From NCBI RefSeq assembly GCF_009600315.1, contig NZ_WIWC01000046.1, positions 1-40,687 of the forward strand: a stretch of 40,687 bases of DNA, in the 5' to 3' direction. Shown here one piece after another: positions 23,378 to 33,200 of this stretch. A program made the position numbers and the translations under genes. The stretch comes from Pseudomonas helleri. GTDB lineage: Bacteria > Pseudomonadota > Gammaproteobacteria > Pseudomonadales > Pseudomonadaceae. Numbering within the stretch: position 1 is the stretch's first letter; each line of letters begins with the position of its first letter. The notes beneath the pieces are model-generated. The model had not been told where the DNA came from and did not search any database. It saw only the letters and a list, made by a program, of their open reading frames with translations.

Positions 23378-24940
23378 ATGTTGGACGCCAATCTAAAAGC
23401 ACAGTTGAAGTCATACCTGGAGCGGGTCACCCAACCGATCGAGATCGTTGCTTCGCTCGACGACGGTGCGAAATCCCGTGAAATGCATGACTTGTTAAAA
23501 GAGATCGCCAGCCTTTCCAGCCTTATTACCTTGCTGGACAACGGTAACGATGCGCGCAAGCCTTCGTTCTCGCTGAACCGCCCGGGCGGCGATATCAGCC
23601 TGCGTTTTGCAGGCATCCCAATGGGCCACGAATTTACTTCGCTGGTGCTGGCCTTGCTGCAAGTCGGCGGCCACCCTTCGAAAGCCAGTCCTGAAGTGAT
23701 TGAGCAAATCCGCTCGCTGAAGGGCGAGTTCAATTTCGAGACTTACTTCTCGCTGTCCTGCCAGAATTGCCCGGACGTAGTGCAGGCGCTGAACTTGATG
23801 GCGGTGCTGAACCCGAACATTCGCCACGTGGCGATTGACGGTGCGCTGTTCCAGGATGAAGTGAACGACCGCCAGGTTATGGCTGTGCCGAGCGTGTATT
23901 TGAATGGGGTTAACTTCGGCCAGGGTCGTATGGGACTGGAAGAAATCCTTGCCAAGCTGGACACCAGCGCCATCGAGCGTCAAGCCGAAAAAATCAATGC
24001 CAAAGAAGCCTTTGATGTGTTGGTGATCGGCGGTGGCCCTGCCGGCGCAGCTGCTGCAATTTATGCGGCGCGTAAAGGTATTCGCACCGGTGTTGCCGCT
24101 GAGCGTTTTGGTGGGCAGGTGCTGGACACAATGGCCATCGAGAACTTCATCTCTGTTCAGGAAACAGAAGGCCCGAAACTGGCCACTGCACTGGAAGAGC
24201 ACGTCAAGCAATACGACGTCGACATCATGAACCTGCAACGTGCCGACCAGTTGTTACCGGGTAAGGCGGGCGAGCTGCACGAAGTCAAATTCGCCAGCGG
24301 TGCTTCGCTCAAAGCCAAAACCGTGATCCTGGCAACGGGCGCTCGCTGGCGCGAAATGAATGTACCGGGTGAGCAGGAATATCGTAGCCGAGGCGTGGCC
24401 TACTGCCCGCACTGTGATGGTCCGCTGTTCAAAGGCAAGCGTGTTGCTGTGATCGGTGGTGGTAACTCCGGTGTTGAAGCGGCCATTGACTTGGCGGGTA
24501 TCGTTGCCCACGTCACGCTGCTTGAATTCGATACCAAGCTGCGGGCCGATGCGGTGTTGCAGCGCAAGTTGAACAGCTTGCCGAACGTGACCGTGATCAC
24601 CAATGCCCAAACCATCGAAGTGACAGGTGACGGTCAGAAAGTTAATGGCCTTCGCTATAAAGACCGTGCGACAGAAGTTGTTCACAACGTAGAACTGGAA
24701 GGCATCTTTGTTCAGATTGGTTTGCTGCCTAATACCGACTGGCTCAAAGGCGCCATCGAGCTTTCGCCTCGCGGCGAGATCGTTGTCGACGCTCGTGGTG
24801 AAACGTCTATCCCCGGCATTTTTGCTGCCGGTGACGTGACCACCGTTCCGTACAAGCAGATCGTGATTGCGATCGGCGAGGGCGCCAAGGCTTCCCTGAG
24901 CGCGTTTGACCATCTGATCCGCACTTCTGCGCCGGATTGA
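23378..24940 (+). CDS. ahpF: Alkyl hydroperoxide reductase subunit F
   Basis: A 520-residue NAD(P)H-dependent flavoprotein disulfide reductase that re-reduces AhpC. Residues about 1-200 are the two-fold thioredoxin-like N-terminal domain with the CxxC in SCQNCPDVVQ near residue 130. The thioredoxin-reductase-like part has FAD motif GGGPAGAAAA (about 213-222), the second redox pair in YCPHCDGPLF (near 345) and the NADH motif GGGNSGVEA. The final FAADVTTVPYKQ-like region is GIFAAGDVTTVPYKQIVIAIG. AAGGAGA precedes ATG 23378. It follows ahpC by 127 bp including a terminator. Confidence 0.98.
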   Translation: MLDANLKAQLKSYLERVTQPIEIVASLDDGAKSREMHDLLKEIASLSSLITLLDNGNDARKPSFSLNRPGGDISLRFAGIPMGHEFTSLVLALLQVGGHPSKASPEVIEQIRSLKGEFNFETYFSLSCQNCPDVVQALNLMAVLNPNIRHVAIDGALFQDEVNDRQVMAVPSVYLNGVNFGQGRMGLEEILAKLDTSAIERQAEKINAKEAFDVLVIGGGPAGAAAAIYAARKGIRTGVAAERFGGQVLDTMAIENFISVQETEGPKLATALEEHVKQYDVDIMNLQRADQLLPGKAGELHEVKFASGASLKAKTVILATGARWREMNVPGEQEYRSRGVAYCPHCDGPLFKGKRVAVIGGGNSGVEAAIDLAGIVAHVTLLEFDTKLRADAVLQRKLNSLPNVTVITNAQTIEVTGDGQKVNGLRYKDRATEVVHNVELEGIFVQIGLLPNTDWLKGAIELSPRGEIVVDARGETSIPGIFAAGDVTTVPYKQIVIAIGEGAKASLSAFDHLIRTSAPD

Positions 24941-24953
24941 CAGGCCTGAAATG

Positions 24954-24985
24954 AAAAAACCCATGAGCGATCATGGGTTTTTTTT
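24954..24985. terminator. Bidirectional intrinsic terminator between ahpF and gloA
   Basis: AAAAAACCCATGA and TCATGGGTTTTTTTT form a stem around a GCGA loop, with A-run on one side and T-run on the other. It therefore can stop transcription from both ahpF (plus) and gloA (minus), whose stop codons flank it. Confidence 0.92.
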
Positions 24986-24996
24986 GCGTCCGATTT

Positions 24997-25518
24997 TTAC
25001 ATCGGTTGCGGCTGGATAATCTCAACCCAGTAACCGTCCGGGTCTTTCAGGAAAGCCAGCGACTTCATGCGGCCGTCGCTCAGGCGCTTTTGGAAGTCCA
25101 CGCCCAGCGCTTCGAAACGCTCGCAGGCGGTCACGATATCCGGCACCGAAATGCAGATATGACCAAAGCCGCGCGGATCGGTGTTGCCGTTATGGTAGAT
25201 CACACTGGCGTCGGTTTCTGAGCCGTGGTTGTGCGTCAGCTCCAGAATGCCGGGAATGGATTTCATCCAGACAGTGCGTGCAGCGTCATCGGCTGGAATT
25301 TGAGCCTTATCGACCAGTGCCAGGAAGTACAGGCTGAACTCGGCTTCAGGGAAGTCGCGTTTTTCCACCAGCGAAAAGCCGAGAACCCGGGTGTAGAAAT
25401 CCAGAGACTTCTCGATGTTCTTGACGCGCAGCATGGTGTGGTTGAATACGAAATTTTGTGTTGCGCTGTCAGGAGCGGCCGTTACGCCGGGAATGTTGTT
25501 CAGTTCTTGCAGGCTCAT
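24997..25518 (-). CDS. gloA: Lactoylglutathione lyase (glyoxalase I)
   Basis: A 173-residue VOC-fold metalloenzyme that isomerises the glutathione hemithioacetal of methylglyoxal to S-lactoylglutathione. The four metal ligands can be read as His in FNHTMLRV, Glu in GILELTHNHG, His in GFGHICIS and Glu in YWVEIIQP. The sequence is of the longer form typical of pseudomonad and eukaryotic enzymes. GGAGG precedes ATG 25518 on the minus strand. It shares a terminator with ahpF and is otherwise a single-gene unit. Confidence 0.95.
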   Translation of the reverse strand: MSLQELNNIPGVTAAPDSATQNFVFNHTMLRVKNIEKSLDFYTRVLGFSLVEKRDFPEAEFSLYFLALVDKAQIPADDAARTVWMKSIPGILELTHNHGSETDASVIYHNGNTDPRGFGHICISVPDIVTACERFEALGVDFQKRLSDGRMKSLAFLKDPDGYWVEIIQPQPM

Positions 25519-25675
25519 GAACCCTCCGAAAATAGTGCGTGTTGAGTCGGTCGCTGCGATGAGCGTGAGGTGGGAATGATACGGAATGTGAAGGCCTGCG
25601 CCAAACCCGATTTAGGTGAAGGGGCGCATCGGCACAAGGCCGTTGAGTGCGGGAGGGGGGGGACGAATTTCAGGC

Positions 25676-25699
25676 AAAGAGAAGCCCGCCGAAGCGGGC
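25676..25699 (-). terminator. Terminator-like hairpin, minus strand
   Basis: GCCCGC-CGAA-GCGGGC at 25684-25699 reads on the minus strand as a GC-rich stem with a TTCG tetraloop followed by TTCTCTTT. Since mvaU already has a terminator further right, this one may end a short unannotated transcript that starts in 25700-25870. Confidence 0.65.
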
Positions 25700-25871
25700 A
25701 TGGGGCGCTAATCCTTTAGCAGCCTCTATGGTGTGACTGATGGCGTGAAAAATATGTGAAAAATCTCGTTGTTGATCCAGCTTTGCGCCTAATGGAACAC
25801 GTTAATCGATGAGCAGAAGTTTCTAACTCAACCCGTTCTAAAAAACCGGGTACACCTCGGAAAAAGATTAT

Positions 25872-25898
25872 AAAAAAGCACCGCTCAAGAGCAGTGCT
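25872..25898 (-). terminator. Intrinsic terminator downstream of mvaU
   Basis: On the minus strand AGCACTGCTC-TTGA-style loop-GAGCGGTGCT (25878-25898, one mismatch) is followed by six T (25872-25877). It lies 70 bp after the mvaU stop and is likely its main terminator. Confidence 0.85.
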
Positions 25899-25913
25899 GG
25901 GGACAAGAATGCA

Positions 25914-25956
25914 CATAGACCTGCCGGAGCCGGTTGCTCACTCCGGCAGGTCTATG
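25914..25956. repeat. Perfect 16-bp hairpin after mvaU
   Basis: Positions 25914-25929 and 25941-25956 are perfect 16-bp complements (CATAGACCTGCCGGAG and its reverse complement) with an 11-nt loop. It is 11 bp beyond the mvaU stop and has no T-run, so together with the next hairpin it may form a double-hairpin transcript end or stabilise the mRNA 3' end. Confidence 0.8.
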
Positions 25957-25967
25957 ACCGGCGTCGG

Positions 25968-26333
25968 TCAACGGCGCAGCCAGGAATCTACGGTTTCGGC
26001 GCCGTATTGTTCTTTCCAGGCTTTTAGGCCGCGGTGATTACCACCCTTAGTTTCGATAAGTTCGCCGGTGTGAGGGTTTTGATAAACCTTCAGCACTCGC
26101 GCTTTACGCTGTTTCGGAGCGGCTGCAACTTTTGAAGTCGATAGTTTTGGATCCAGGATTGTAATAATGTCTCTTAGGTTCTTGCCGTACGACTTCATCA
26201 GGTCCTGAAGTTTTTGCTCAAACTCGATTTCCTTCTTGAGCCCAGCATCATTTTTAAGGGCTTCCAGTTGAGCCAGTTGCTCCTGAAGCGCTTTTTCTGC
26301 AGCACGAAATTCAGCAAGTCTAGACAAAGTCAT
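25968..26333 (-). CDS. mvaU: MvaU, H-NS-family xenogeneic silencer
   Basis: A 121-residue nucleoid protein of the MvaT/MvaU family that silences AT-rich, often foreign, DNA. The N-terminal coiled-coil oligomerisation region (RLAEFRAAEKALQEQLAQLE) matches MvaU better than MvaT. The C-terminal DNA-binding region has QNPHTGELIETKGGNHRGLKAWKEQYGAETV, with the KGGN minor-groove loop. ATG 26333 (MTLSRLAEF) was chosen with GGAG upstream; an in-frame start at 26372 adds a non-homologous stretch. It is a single-gene unit with its own promoter region. It may silence the nearby AT-rich 19.1-20.4 kb segment, which is inference. Confidence 0.93.
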   Translation of the reverse strand: MTLSRLAEFRAAEKALQEQLAQLEALKNDAGLKKEIEFEQKLQDLMKSYGKNLRDIITILDPKLSTSKVAAAPKQRKARVLKVYQNPHTGELIETKGGNHRGLKAWKEQYGAETVDSWLRR

Positions 26334-26583
26334 TACTCCACTCACAGGCCCGGTCAATGATGACCTGAGCAATTGATGGTTGAAAGATACGAAACTGTCT
26401 GGGACAGTGCCTAACTATAAGGCACTGCCGTTGCCAAGTTTCATTAGTACACAGTATTGATCATCTTCAAACAATCTGGAAAAAATTGTAGATCTTAATG
26501 GCTGAACTGCCAAGTCGTGCAGGCCTACAATTTTATAAAAAACTTAAACACCCATGCCGTGTAAGCTTTCGCAACCGTTTAAG
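26334..26583. promoter_or_regulatory. mvaU upstream region and 3' end of the EAL gene
   Basis: The 250-bp region is AT-rich. CAGTGCC / GGCACTG (26405-26411, 26421-26427) forms a hairpin in the presumed mvaU leader. AAAATTGTAG (26482-26491) and CTACAATTTT (26525-26534) are a perfect 10-bp inverted repeat with a 33-bp centre that itself holds GGC-TGAACT-GCC. Just after the EAL stop, an imperfect stem (about 26547-26566) precedes a T-rich minus-strand tract, possibly the EAL gene terminator. Confidence 0.45.
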
Positions 26584-28134
26584 TTAATTCAGGTTAGCGC
26601 GGTGGGCGTGCAACGCCTTGATAAAACCCTGGGCATCAAGGGGGCGGGAGAATAAATACCCTTGTAGAAAGTCAACGCCCTTGGCGGACAGATACTCACT
26701 TTGCTCAAGGGTTTCAATGCCTTCTGCAACAATACCCAAGTCCAATTTTGCGCACAGGTCAATAATACTGTCGAGAATATGTCCGGACAGCGCGTCTGCG
26801 CCAATCATGGCGACAAAACTTTGATCAATTTTAAGGTAGTCAACGTTGAGTTCACGCAAATAGTTCAAGCTGGAGTGGCCAGTTCCAAAGTCATCCAGAG
26901 CAATCATCACGCCCAGTCTGTGCAGGGCATCAAACAATGCGTGGGTTATTTGCGTGGGAACCACCAATTCACGTTCGGTAAGTTCCAATACAAGAATGAC
27001 GCTTGCAGGGGGAAAAGCGTTTAGAAAACGGCGGCAATCCTCTATCAGCTCCAGATTATGGCAGTGAAGTGCCGTAATATTGAACGCTATATGGAAGCGC
27101 GGAGCCATGCTGCTGACATGGGGGGCCAGTAACTCGGCCGTCTGGCGCATCAATAAACGGGTCATGGGTACAATTAACCCGGAATGCTCAGCCAACGGAA
27201 TAAATAAGTCAGGTCGCACCAGCCCCTCTGTGGGGTGCTGCCAACGCATCAATACTTCGGCTCCGGCCCATTGTTTGTTATCACCTTGTACAACCGGTTG
27301 GAAGTAAGGCACAAACTCCTCGGCCTCCAGGCCGCGCTGCAACTCACGCGACGGTGAAGTTGCGCGTTTTTTCAAGCGCATGACAGTGGCGGCTGAAATA
27401 CCGCCCAGGAAGATCAGTAAACCCAAAAGAACCGGGCTTTGCTCAATCATTTGACGCGTGACTGTTCCGCTGCCAAACCCCGCCACAACCCGATAGGGAT
27501 ACTGTGTTGAGGCGACCTCAATCTGACTGACTGGAAAATCATCATGGGGAAGGTTACTCACTTTGCCATAACGATCAATCCAGTTATTTCCGACCTCTAT
27601 CAGTAATTGAGTTTTCGGGTTTATCAATCCCAGGGCGTTGACCAAATGAAAACCGTACAGGCTGATCAATACCGAGCCATGATCTTGCTGGTGACGGTAA
27701 ACCAGCAGGGGTTCATCGGGCGTAACAGGATTGCCGCTCATCAACCACAGCACACCTGCGGTATAGTGAGTCGGATCTACGGTTTCTTTAAAGCTGCCGA
27801 ATAAAGAAGTGCAATAAATCTGGTTGTCCCACACCAGATTGACAGAGCGAACAAAAGGCCTGCGTGTGACTTGATCACGTAGCGCCAATTCAACCTGCGG
27901 ACAGTCCTGACCTGCCAGCGGTAATACCACGTTGGCGGCAAGGGCGGCATTGTCCAACATCAAATCAAATTGACGGATCGCCTCTTCACCGGTTTGCCTG
28001 GCTTCGAGCGTTAACGTGCGATGGGTTTGCCACACCACAATAGCAATGCCAAGAACGATGGGTAACAAGCCACTCAGCACAACCAACGCGTAGCGCTCTG
28101 TCCAGTTGCGGTTCAGCTTGGTCATAAATGGCAT
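26584..28134 (-). CDS. Membrane-bound EAL-domain c-di-GMP phosphodiesterase with CSS-type periplasmic domain
   Basis: A 516-residue protein. An N-terminal membrane helix (about 17-36) is followed by a periplasmic region to about residue 235 that resembles CSS-motif sensors, with cysteines in GQDCPQVE and IYCTSLFGS (CTS instead of the canonical CSS). A second helix is near 235-255. The EAL domain fills residues about 265-510: AGAEVLMRW (EVL for EAL, catalytic Glu kept), FNITALH, LELTERELV, ALDDFGTGHSS, LKIDQSFV and AEGIET. All metal and base residues of active phosphodiesterases appear present, so it should cleave c-di-GMP to pGpG. In CSS-EAL proteins periplasmic disulfide status controls activity, which may apply here. 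AGGA precedes ATG 28134. There is no GGDEF domain. Confidence 0.92.
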   Translation of the reverse strand: MPFMTKLNRNWTERYALVVLSGLLPIVLGIAIVVWQTHRTLTLEARQTGEEAIRQFDLMLDNAALAANVVLPLAGQDCPQVELALRDQVTRRPFVRSVNLVWDNQIYCTSLFGSFKETVDPTHYTAGVLWLMSGNPVTPDEPLLVYRHQQDHGSVLISLYGFHLVNALGLINPKTQLLIEVGNNWIDRYGKVSNLPHDDFPVSQIEVASTQYPYRVVAGFGSGTVTRQMIEQSPVLLGLLIFLGGISAATVMRLKKRATSPSRELQRGLEAEEFVPYFQPVVQGDNKQWAGAEVLMRWQHPTEGLVRPDLFIPLAEHSGLIVPMTRLLMRQTAELLAPHVSSMAPRFHIAFNITALHCHNLELIEDCRRFLNAFPPASVILVLELTERELVVPTQITHALFDALHRLGVMIALDDFGTGHSSLNYLRELNVDYLKIDQSFVAMIGADALSGHILDSIIDLCAKLDLGIVAEGIETLEQSEYLSAKGVDFLQGYLFSRPLDAQGFIKALHAHRANLN

Positions 28135-28456
28135 TCAGGATCCTGTCGAATAAGTGAAGAGAGCTGATGGCATGACCCTAGGCTAGCATTGCTGATGGCG
28201 TCTTCACATGAGGTAAGACAAACCTGATTACGCCCTGTAGAATCGATTTACGCATACAAGAATAATGACTTCTGTACTCAGAAGCTCTTCCGCGTAAGAG
28301 ATGTGTCGACATGAAGGCATTCGGGTTTCAACTGATTTACGGGGATTTTCTGGCGCGTAGTGTACGCGGGATCTCCTGTGCGCCTCCTGCCAGCATCAGC
28401 ATTCTTAGCAAATAACCTTCTGTTAATTCTAAAAATGATCCTGATGAGGCACCAAA
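28135..28456. promoter_or_regulatory. Divergent intergenic region between EAL gene and hpd
   Basis: A 322-bp gap with no gene I can support. A short inverted repeat CTTCTG-TACT-CAGAAG lies near 28270-28285. The last 50 bp before hpd are AT-rich and end with TGAGGC ahead of ATG 28457. No operator could be assigned. Confidence 0.35.
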
Positions 28457-29533
28457 ATGGCTGACTTATACGAAAACCCAATGGGCTTGATGGGCTTTGA
28501 ATTCATCGAATTCGCATCCCCGACCGCCAATACCCTGGAACCTATTTTTCAAATCATGGGTTTCACCAAGGTTGCGACACATCGCTCCAAAGATGTGCAC
28601 TTGTACCGTCAGGGCGAGATCAATCTGATTCTCAATAATGAACCTCACAGTGTCGCTTCTTACTTTGCCGCAGAGCACGGCCCGTCGGTGTGCGGCATGG
28701 CTTTCAGGGTGCGCAATGCACAACAGGCATATGCCCGGGCGCTGGAGTTGGGGGCACAGCCCATTGAAATCCCGACGGGCCCGATGGAACTGAATTTGCC
28801 CGCTATCAAGGGCATTGGTGGCGCACCGCTGTACTTGATTGACCGCTACGGTGAAGGCAGTTCGATCTATGACATCGACTTTGTATTTATAGAGGGTGTA
28901 GATCGCCATCCAGTGGGCGCCGGTCTGAAAATTATCGACCACCTGACCCACAACGTTTATCGCGGGCGCATGGCGTATTGGGCTAATTTCTACGAGAAGC
29001 TGTTCAACTTCCGCGAAATTCGTTACTTCGACATTAAAGGCGAGTACACCGGCCTGACGTCCAAGGCCATGACCGCTCCTGACGGCATGATTCGCATCCC
29101 GTTGAATGAAGAGTCGTCCAAAGGCGCAGGTCAGATCGAAGAGTTTCTGATGCAGTTCAACGGCGAAGGGATTCAACACGTCGCGTTCCTCAGCGATGAC
29201 TTGATCAAAACCTGGGATGCGCTGAAAAAAATTGGCATGCGCTTTATGACTGCGCCGCCCGAAACCTACTACGAAATGCTCGAAGGTCGCCTGCCGGGTC
29301 ATGGCGAACCGGTAGGTGAGCTTCAGGCCAGAGGTATTTTGCTGGATGGTTCATCTGACTCGGAAGACAAGCGGTTATTGCTGCAAATCTTCTCCGAAAC
29401 CTTGATGGGGCCGGTGTTTTTTGAATTTATTCAGCGCAAGGGTGATGACGGTTTTGGTGAAGGCAACTTCAAGGCGCTGTTTGAATCCATCGAACGCGAT
29501 CAGGTCCGCCGTGGTGTGCTGACGGCTGATTGA
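28457..29533 (+). CDS. hpd: 4-hydroxyphenylpyruvate dioxygenase
   Basis: A 358-residue non-haem Fe(II) dioxygenase that converts 4-hydroxyphenylpyruvate to homogentisate in tyrosine breakdown. It has two VOC half-domains. The iron ligands are His in DHLTHNVYRGRM, His in GEGIQHVAFLSDD and Glu in GPVFFEFIQRKGDDGFGEGN, which is the family's closing signature. Length matches the Pseudomonas enzyme. It is a single gene with a strong terminator-like hairpin 5 bp after its stop; the homogentisate genes are not in the window. Confidence 0.97.
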   Translation: MADLYENPMGLMGFEFIEFASPTANTLEPIFQIMGFTKVATHRSKDVHLYRQGEINLILNNEPHSVASYFAAEHGPSVCGMAFRVRNAQQAYARALELGAQPIEIPTGPMELNLPAIKGIGGAPLYLIDRYGEGSSIYDIDFVFIEGVDRHPVGAGLKIIDHLTHNVYRGRMAYWANFYEKLFNFREIRYFDIKGEYTGLTSKAMTAPDGMIRIPLNEESSKGAGQIEEFLMQFNGEGIQHVAFLSDDLIKTWDALKKIGMRFMTAPPETYYEMLEGRLPGHGEPVGELQARGILLDGSSDSEDKRLLLQIFSETLMGPVFFEFIQRKGDDGFGEGNFKALFESIERDQVRRGVLTAD

Positions 29534-29537
29534 TCCA

Positions 29538-29564
29538 ATACCGCCGGACACTGTCCGGCGGTAT
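29538..29564. terminator. Hairpin between convergent hpd and DUF1345 genes
   Basis: ATACCGCCGGAC (29538-29549) and GTCCGGCGGTAT (29553-29564) form a perfect 12-bp stem with a 3-nt loop just after the hpd stop. It is followed by a mixed CTTCACTT tract, so it probably works for both convergent genes although its T-run is poor. Confidence 0.75.
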
Positions 29565-29587
29565 CTTCACTTCAATGCAACCCGGTA

Positions 29588-30229
29588 TTAAAACAATCCC
29601 GCCGCAATATTGATCGAAAACCCCAATACCGCCGTATTGAACAAAAACCCCAGCAGCGAATGACCCAGTACCGCTTTGCGCATTTCACGTGTAGCGATCA
29701 TGACATCTGATGTTTGAACGGCCACGCTCAGGGTGAACGAGAAGTACAGGAAGTCCCAGTAATCAGGGTTCAGCTCACCTTCCGGAAACCTCAAGGCCGG
29801 TTCCGTGCCCTCATCGGTGTAGAACAGTTGCGCATAGTGAAGGGTGAACATCACCCCGATCATCAACCAGGAGCCCACCACTGTCAGACCGGCAAAGGCA
29901 TAACGCAGCACTTGTTCGGCATGACTGAGCCGGGTGTTGTTATCCGATAACTCAAGAATGATCGCCACAAGGCTGGCAACCGCCGCAAAACAGACAAAGA
30001 GCAGCACCATGCTGCCATTTTCGTCTTCGATTTCAGCGGTGCGCTTCACGTCGCTGGTGTCGGCGCGCACCATCATCCAGAAGCTCAACAGCAAATAAAG
30101 CCAGACTGCGGCATTCCAGCCTAAAAGAAACTTTGTGGTCAGCGTGGCAGCGGGCGTGAATATCCCCACTGCCACACCCAGCACAGCGGCTATGGTCAAG
30201 CGAGGGTGTGTACGGGCTAGATGCGGCAT
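29588..30229 (-). CDS. DUF1345 family membrane protein
   Basis: A 213-residue integral membrane protein with about five hydrophobic segments. The block YWDFLYFSFTLSVAVQTSDVMIATREMRKAVLGHSLLGFLFNTAVLGFSINI at the C-terminus fits the DUF1345 family, whose pore-loop-like TSD motif recalls ion-channel architecture, but no function is established. It is convergent with hpd and lies 55 bp downstream of the RND transporter on the same strand. It may be read from the pump operon or from its own promoter; the short gap shows nothing decisive. Confidence 0.8.
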   Translation of the reverse strand: MPHLARTHPRLTIAAVLGVAVGIFTPAATLTTKFLLGWNAAVWLYLLLSFWMMVRADTSDVKRTAEIEDENGSMVLLFVCFAAVASLVAIILELSDNNTRLSHAEQVLRYAFAGLTVVGSWLMIGVMFTLHYAQLFYTDEGTEPALRFPEGELNPDYWDFLYFSFTLSVAVQTSDVMIATREMRKAVLGHSLLGFLFNTAVLGFSINIAAGLF

Positions 30230-30284
30230 CGATATTACTGTCCCTGTAAAGTGTGTGGCTCAACATTAGCACGTACAGCGCCCC

Positions 30285-33200
30285 TTAAAGCTGACGAGGT
30301 TTAGCCTTGACCAGCTTCATCACCACCACAAAAAATACCGGCACAAAGACGACCGCCAGCGTTGCCACGATCATGCCGCCTATCACGCCTGTGCCGATGG
30401 CTTGCTGGCTGGCCGAACTGGCGCCCGTGGCGAAGGCCAGAGGCACCACGCCAAGAATGAAGGCCAGTGAGGTCATCACGATAGGACGCAAGCGCAAGCG
30501 CGCAGCTTGTACTGTGGCGCTTACCAAATCATGCCCTTCGTCGTACAGGGTTTTGGCGAATTCGATGATCAGGATTGCGTTCTTTGCCGACAAACCAATG
30601 ATGGTAATCAAGCCCACCTTGAAGAACACATCATTGGGCATGCCGCGAAAGGTCACAGCCAGTACCGCGCCAAGCACGCCCAGCGGGACGACGAGTAAAA
30701 CCGCCGTGGGGATCGACCAGCTTTCATAGAGCGCTGCCAGGCACAGAAACACGATCAGCAACGACAAGCCCAGCAGCATGGGTGCTTGCGCCCCGGACAA
30801 CTTCTCCTGCAAAGACAAACCAGTCCATTCCAGCCCCAAACCCGCAGGCAGTTGATCCACCAGACGCTGAACCTCAATCATCGCTTCGCCGGTGCTGTAA
30901 CCGGGCGCCGACTCGCCGGAAATACTGATCGCCGGGTAGCCGTTGTAACGCGTCAGTTGCGCGGGGCCCTGAATCCAGCGGGCCTCGACAAAGGCCGACA
31001 GCGGTACCATTTTTCCGAGGTTGTTACGCACGTTGATCTTGAGCAGGTCTTCGACCTGGCTGCGCTGATCGCCTTCAGCCTGAACCACGACCCGCTGCAT
31101 ACGCCCCTGATTGGGGAAGTCGTTGACATAGGCCGAGCCCACGGCGGTCGACAGCACGCTGCCGATGTCGGCAAAGGAGATGCCCAAGGCATTGGCGCGT
31201 TGACGATCCACTTCAAGCTGCACTTGCGGACTTTCTGCCAGAGCGCTTTCGCGGACATTGGCCAGCAACGGGCTTTTCTCTGCCAACCCCAGCAGTTCGG
31301 TACGGGCCTGCATCAACGCGTCATAACCGACACTGCCACGGTCTTGCAGACGAAATTCAAACCCACTTGAGGTGCCCAGACCACTCACAGCCGGGGGCAG
31401 GATGGCGAAAGCAATCGCATCCTTGAGTTCGCCGAACGCTTGGTTGGCACGGTCAGCGATCGCAAACGCCGAATCGTTGCTGGCCCGCTGCGACCAGTCT
31501 TTAAGGGTGGTGAACGCCAGCGCTGCGTTTTGTCCATTACCTGAAAAGCTGAACCCCAGAATCATCGTGGTATTGCCCACGCCCGGCTCATTGGCGTTGT
31601 GCGCCTCGATGTGTTTAACCACGTCCACGGTGCGGTTTTGGCTGGCCCCCGGGGGCAGTTGAATATCGGTGATGATGTAACCCTGATCTTCGACCGGCAA
31701 AAAGGAGGAGGGCAGGCGCGCAAAGCACACCACCAGCACCACCAGCAAGGCGCCGTAAACCAACAGGTAGCGCCCACTGCGCTTGATCAGATGAATGACC
31801 CAATGCTCATAACGCTCGGACAACCGATCGAACTTTTTATTGAACCAGCCAAAGAATCCGCCCTTGGTGTGATGCTGGCCTTTGCCGATGGGCTTTAGCA
31901 GCGTGGCGCACAAGGCCGGAGTGAGCGAAAGCGCTAAAAATGCCGAGAACAGGATGGAGGTGGCCATCGACAACGAAAACTGCTGATAAATGACGCCCAC
32001 TGAACCCGGCATGAAGTCCATCGGTATAAACACGGCGACCAGCACCAAGGTGATGCCGATGATGGCACCGCTGATCTGTGTCATCGCCTTTCGGGTCGCG
32101 TCGCGGGGCGACAGGCCTTCGCTGACCATGATTCGTTCGACGTTCTCCACCACGACGATGGCATCGTCCACCAAAATACCGATGGCCAGCACCATGCCGA
32201 ACATGGTCAGTACGTTGATCGAAAACCCCAGCACCAACATCACCGCAAACGTACCCATGAGGGCCACCGGCACCACCAGCGTCGGAATTAGCGTGTAGCG
32301 CACGTTCTGCAAAAACAGAAACATCACGGCAAACACCAGCACCATCGCTTCCACCAGCGTGTAGACCACTTTGGTAATCGACACTTTGACAAAGGGCGTG
32401 GTGTCGTACGGGATGGTGTATTCAACCCCGGCGGGGAAGTAGCGGCTCAATTCGTCCATTTTTGCGCGAATCAGATTGCCGGTGCTCAAGGCGTTGGCTT
32501 CAGGGGCCAGCTTCACGCTGAAAGCGCTGGCTGATTTGCCGTTGAGGCGGGTGCCGTACTGGTATTCCTGACTGCCGATTTCGACCCGTGCCACATCGCT
32601 GATACGCACGGTCGAACCGTCAGGGTTGGCACGCAACACAATATCGCCGAACTCCTGAGGCGTCGAAAGCTGGCCTTTGACCAGCACTGTGGCGGTGATC
32701 TCCTGGGTTTTGCTGCCCGGTAAATCCCCGATGCTCCCCGCTGCAACCTGGGCGTTCTGGCTGGCAATCGCCTGGTTGACGTCCGCGGCGGTAAGGTTAA
32801 AACCTATCAGCTTTTGCGGGTCGATCCAGATGCGCATGGCCCGCTCAGCCCCGTAAAGCTGAGCCTTGCCGACGCCTTCAACGCGCTTGATTTCGTTCAT
32901 GACATTGCGCGCCAGGTAATCACTGAGCGCCACTTCATCGAGCGTGCTGTCTTTGTCGGCGGTCAGCGTCACCAGCATCAAAAAGCCCGAGGAAATTTTC
33001 TCGACCTGCAAGCCTTGCTGGATCACGGCTTGTGGCAAGCGTGATTCAACCGCTTTTAGACGGTTTTGCACGTCTACCTGAGCCATTTCCGGATCAGTGC
33101 CGGGTTTGAACGTCGCGGTAATGCTTGCGCTGCCAAGGCTGCTCTGGGATTCAAAATACAGCAGGCCATCCGTGCCGTTGAGTTCTTGCTCAATCAGGCT

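Larger units (their letters stand above)
25519..25967. other. Gene-poor region with several hairpins
   Basis: This 449-bp stretch contains no convincing protein gene. It holds three separate stem-loops (25684-25699, 25872-25898, 25914-25956), each annotated separately. The segment 25700-25870 is AT-rich on the minus strand and lies between two minus-strand terminator-like hairpins, so it could encode a small RNA; no tRNA or known RNA could be recognised. The first 50 bp form the gloA upstream region. Confidence 0.4.

Noticed and set aside
25716..25916. 66-residue minus-strand frame after mvaU
   Set aside because: Starts within the mvaU terminator region and has no credible initiation signal.
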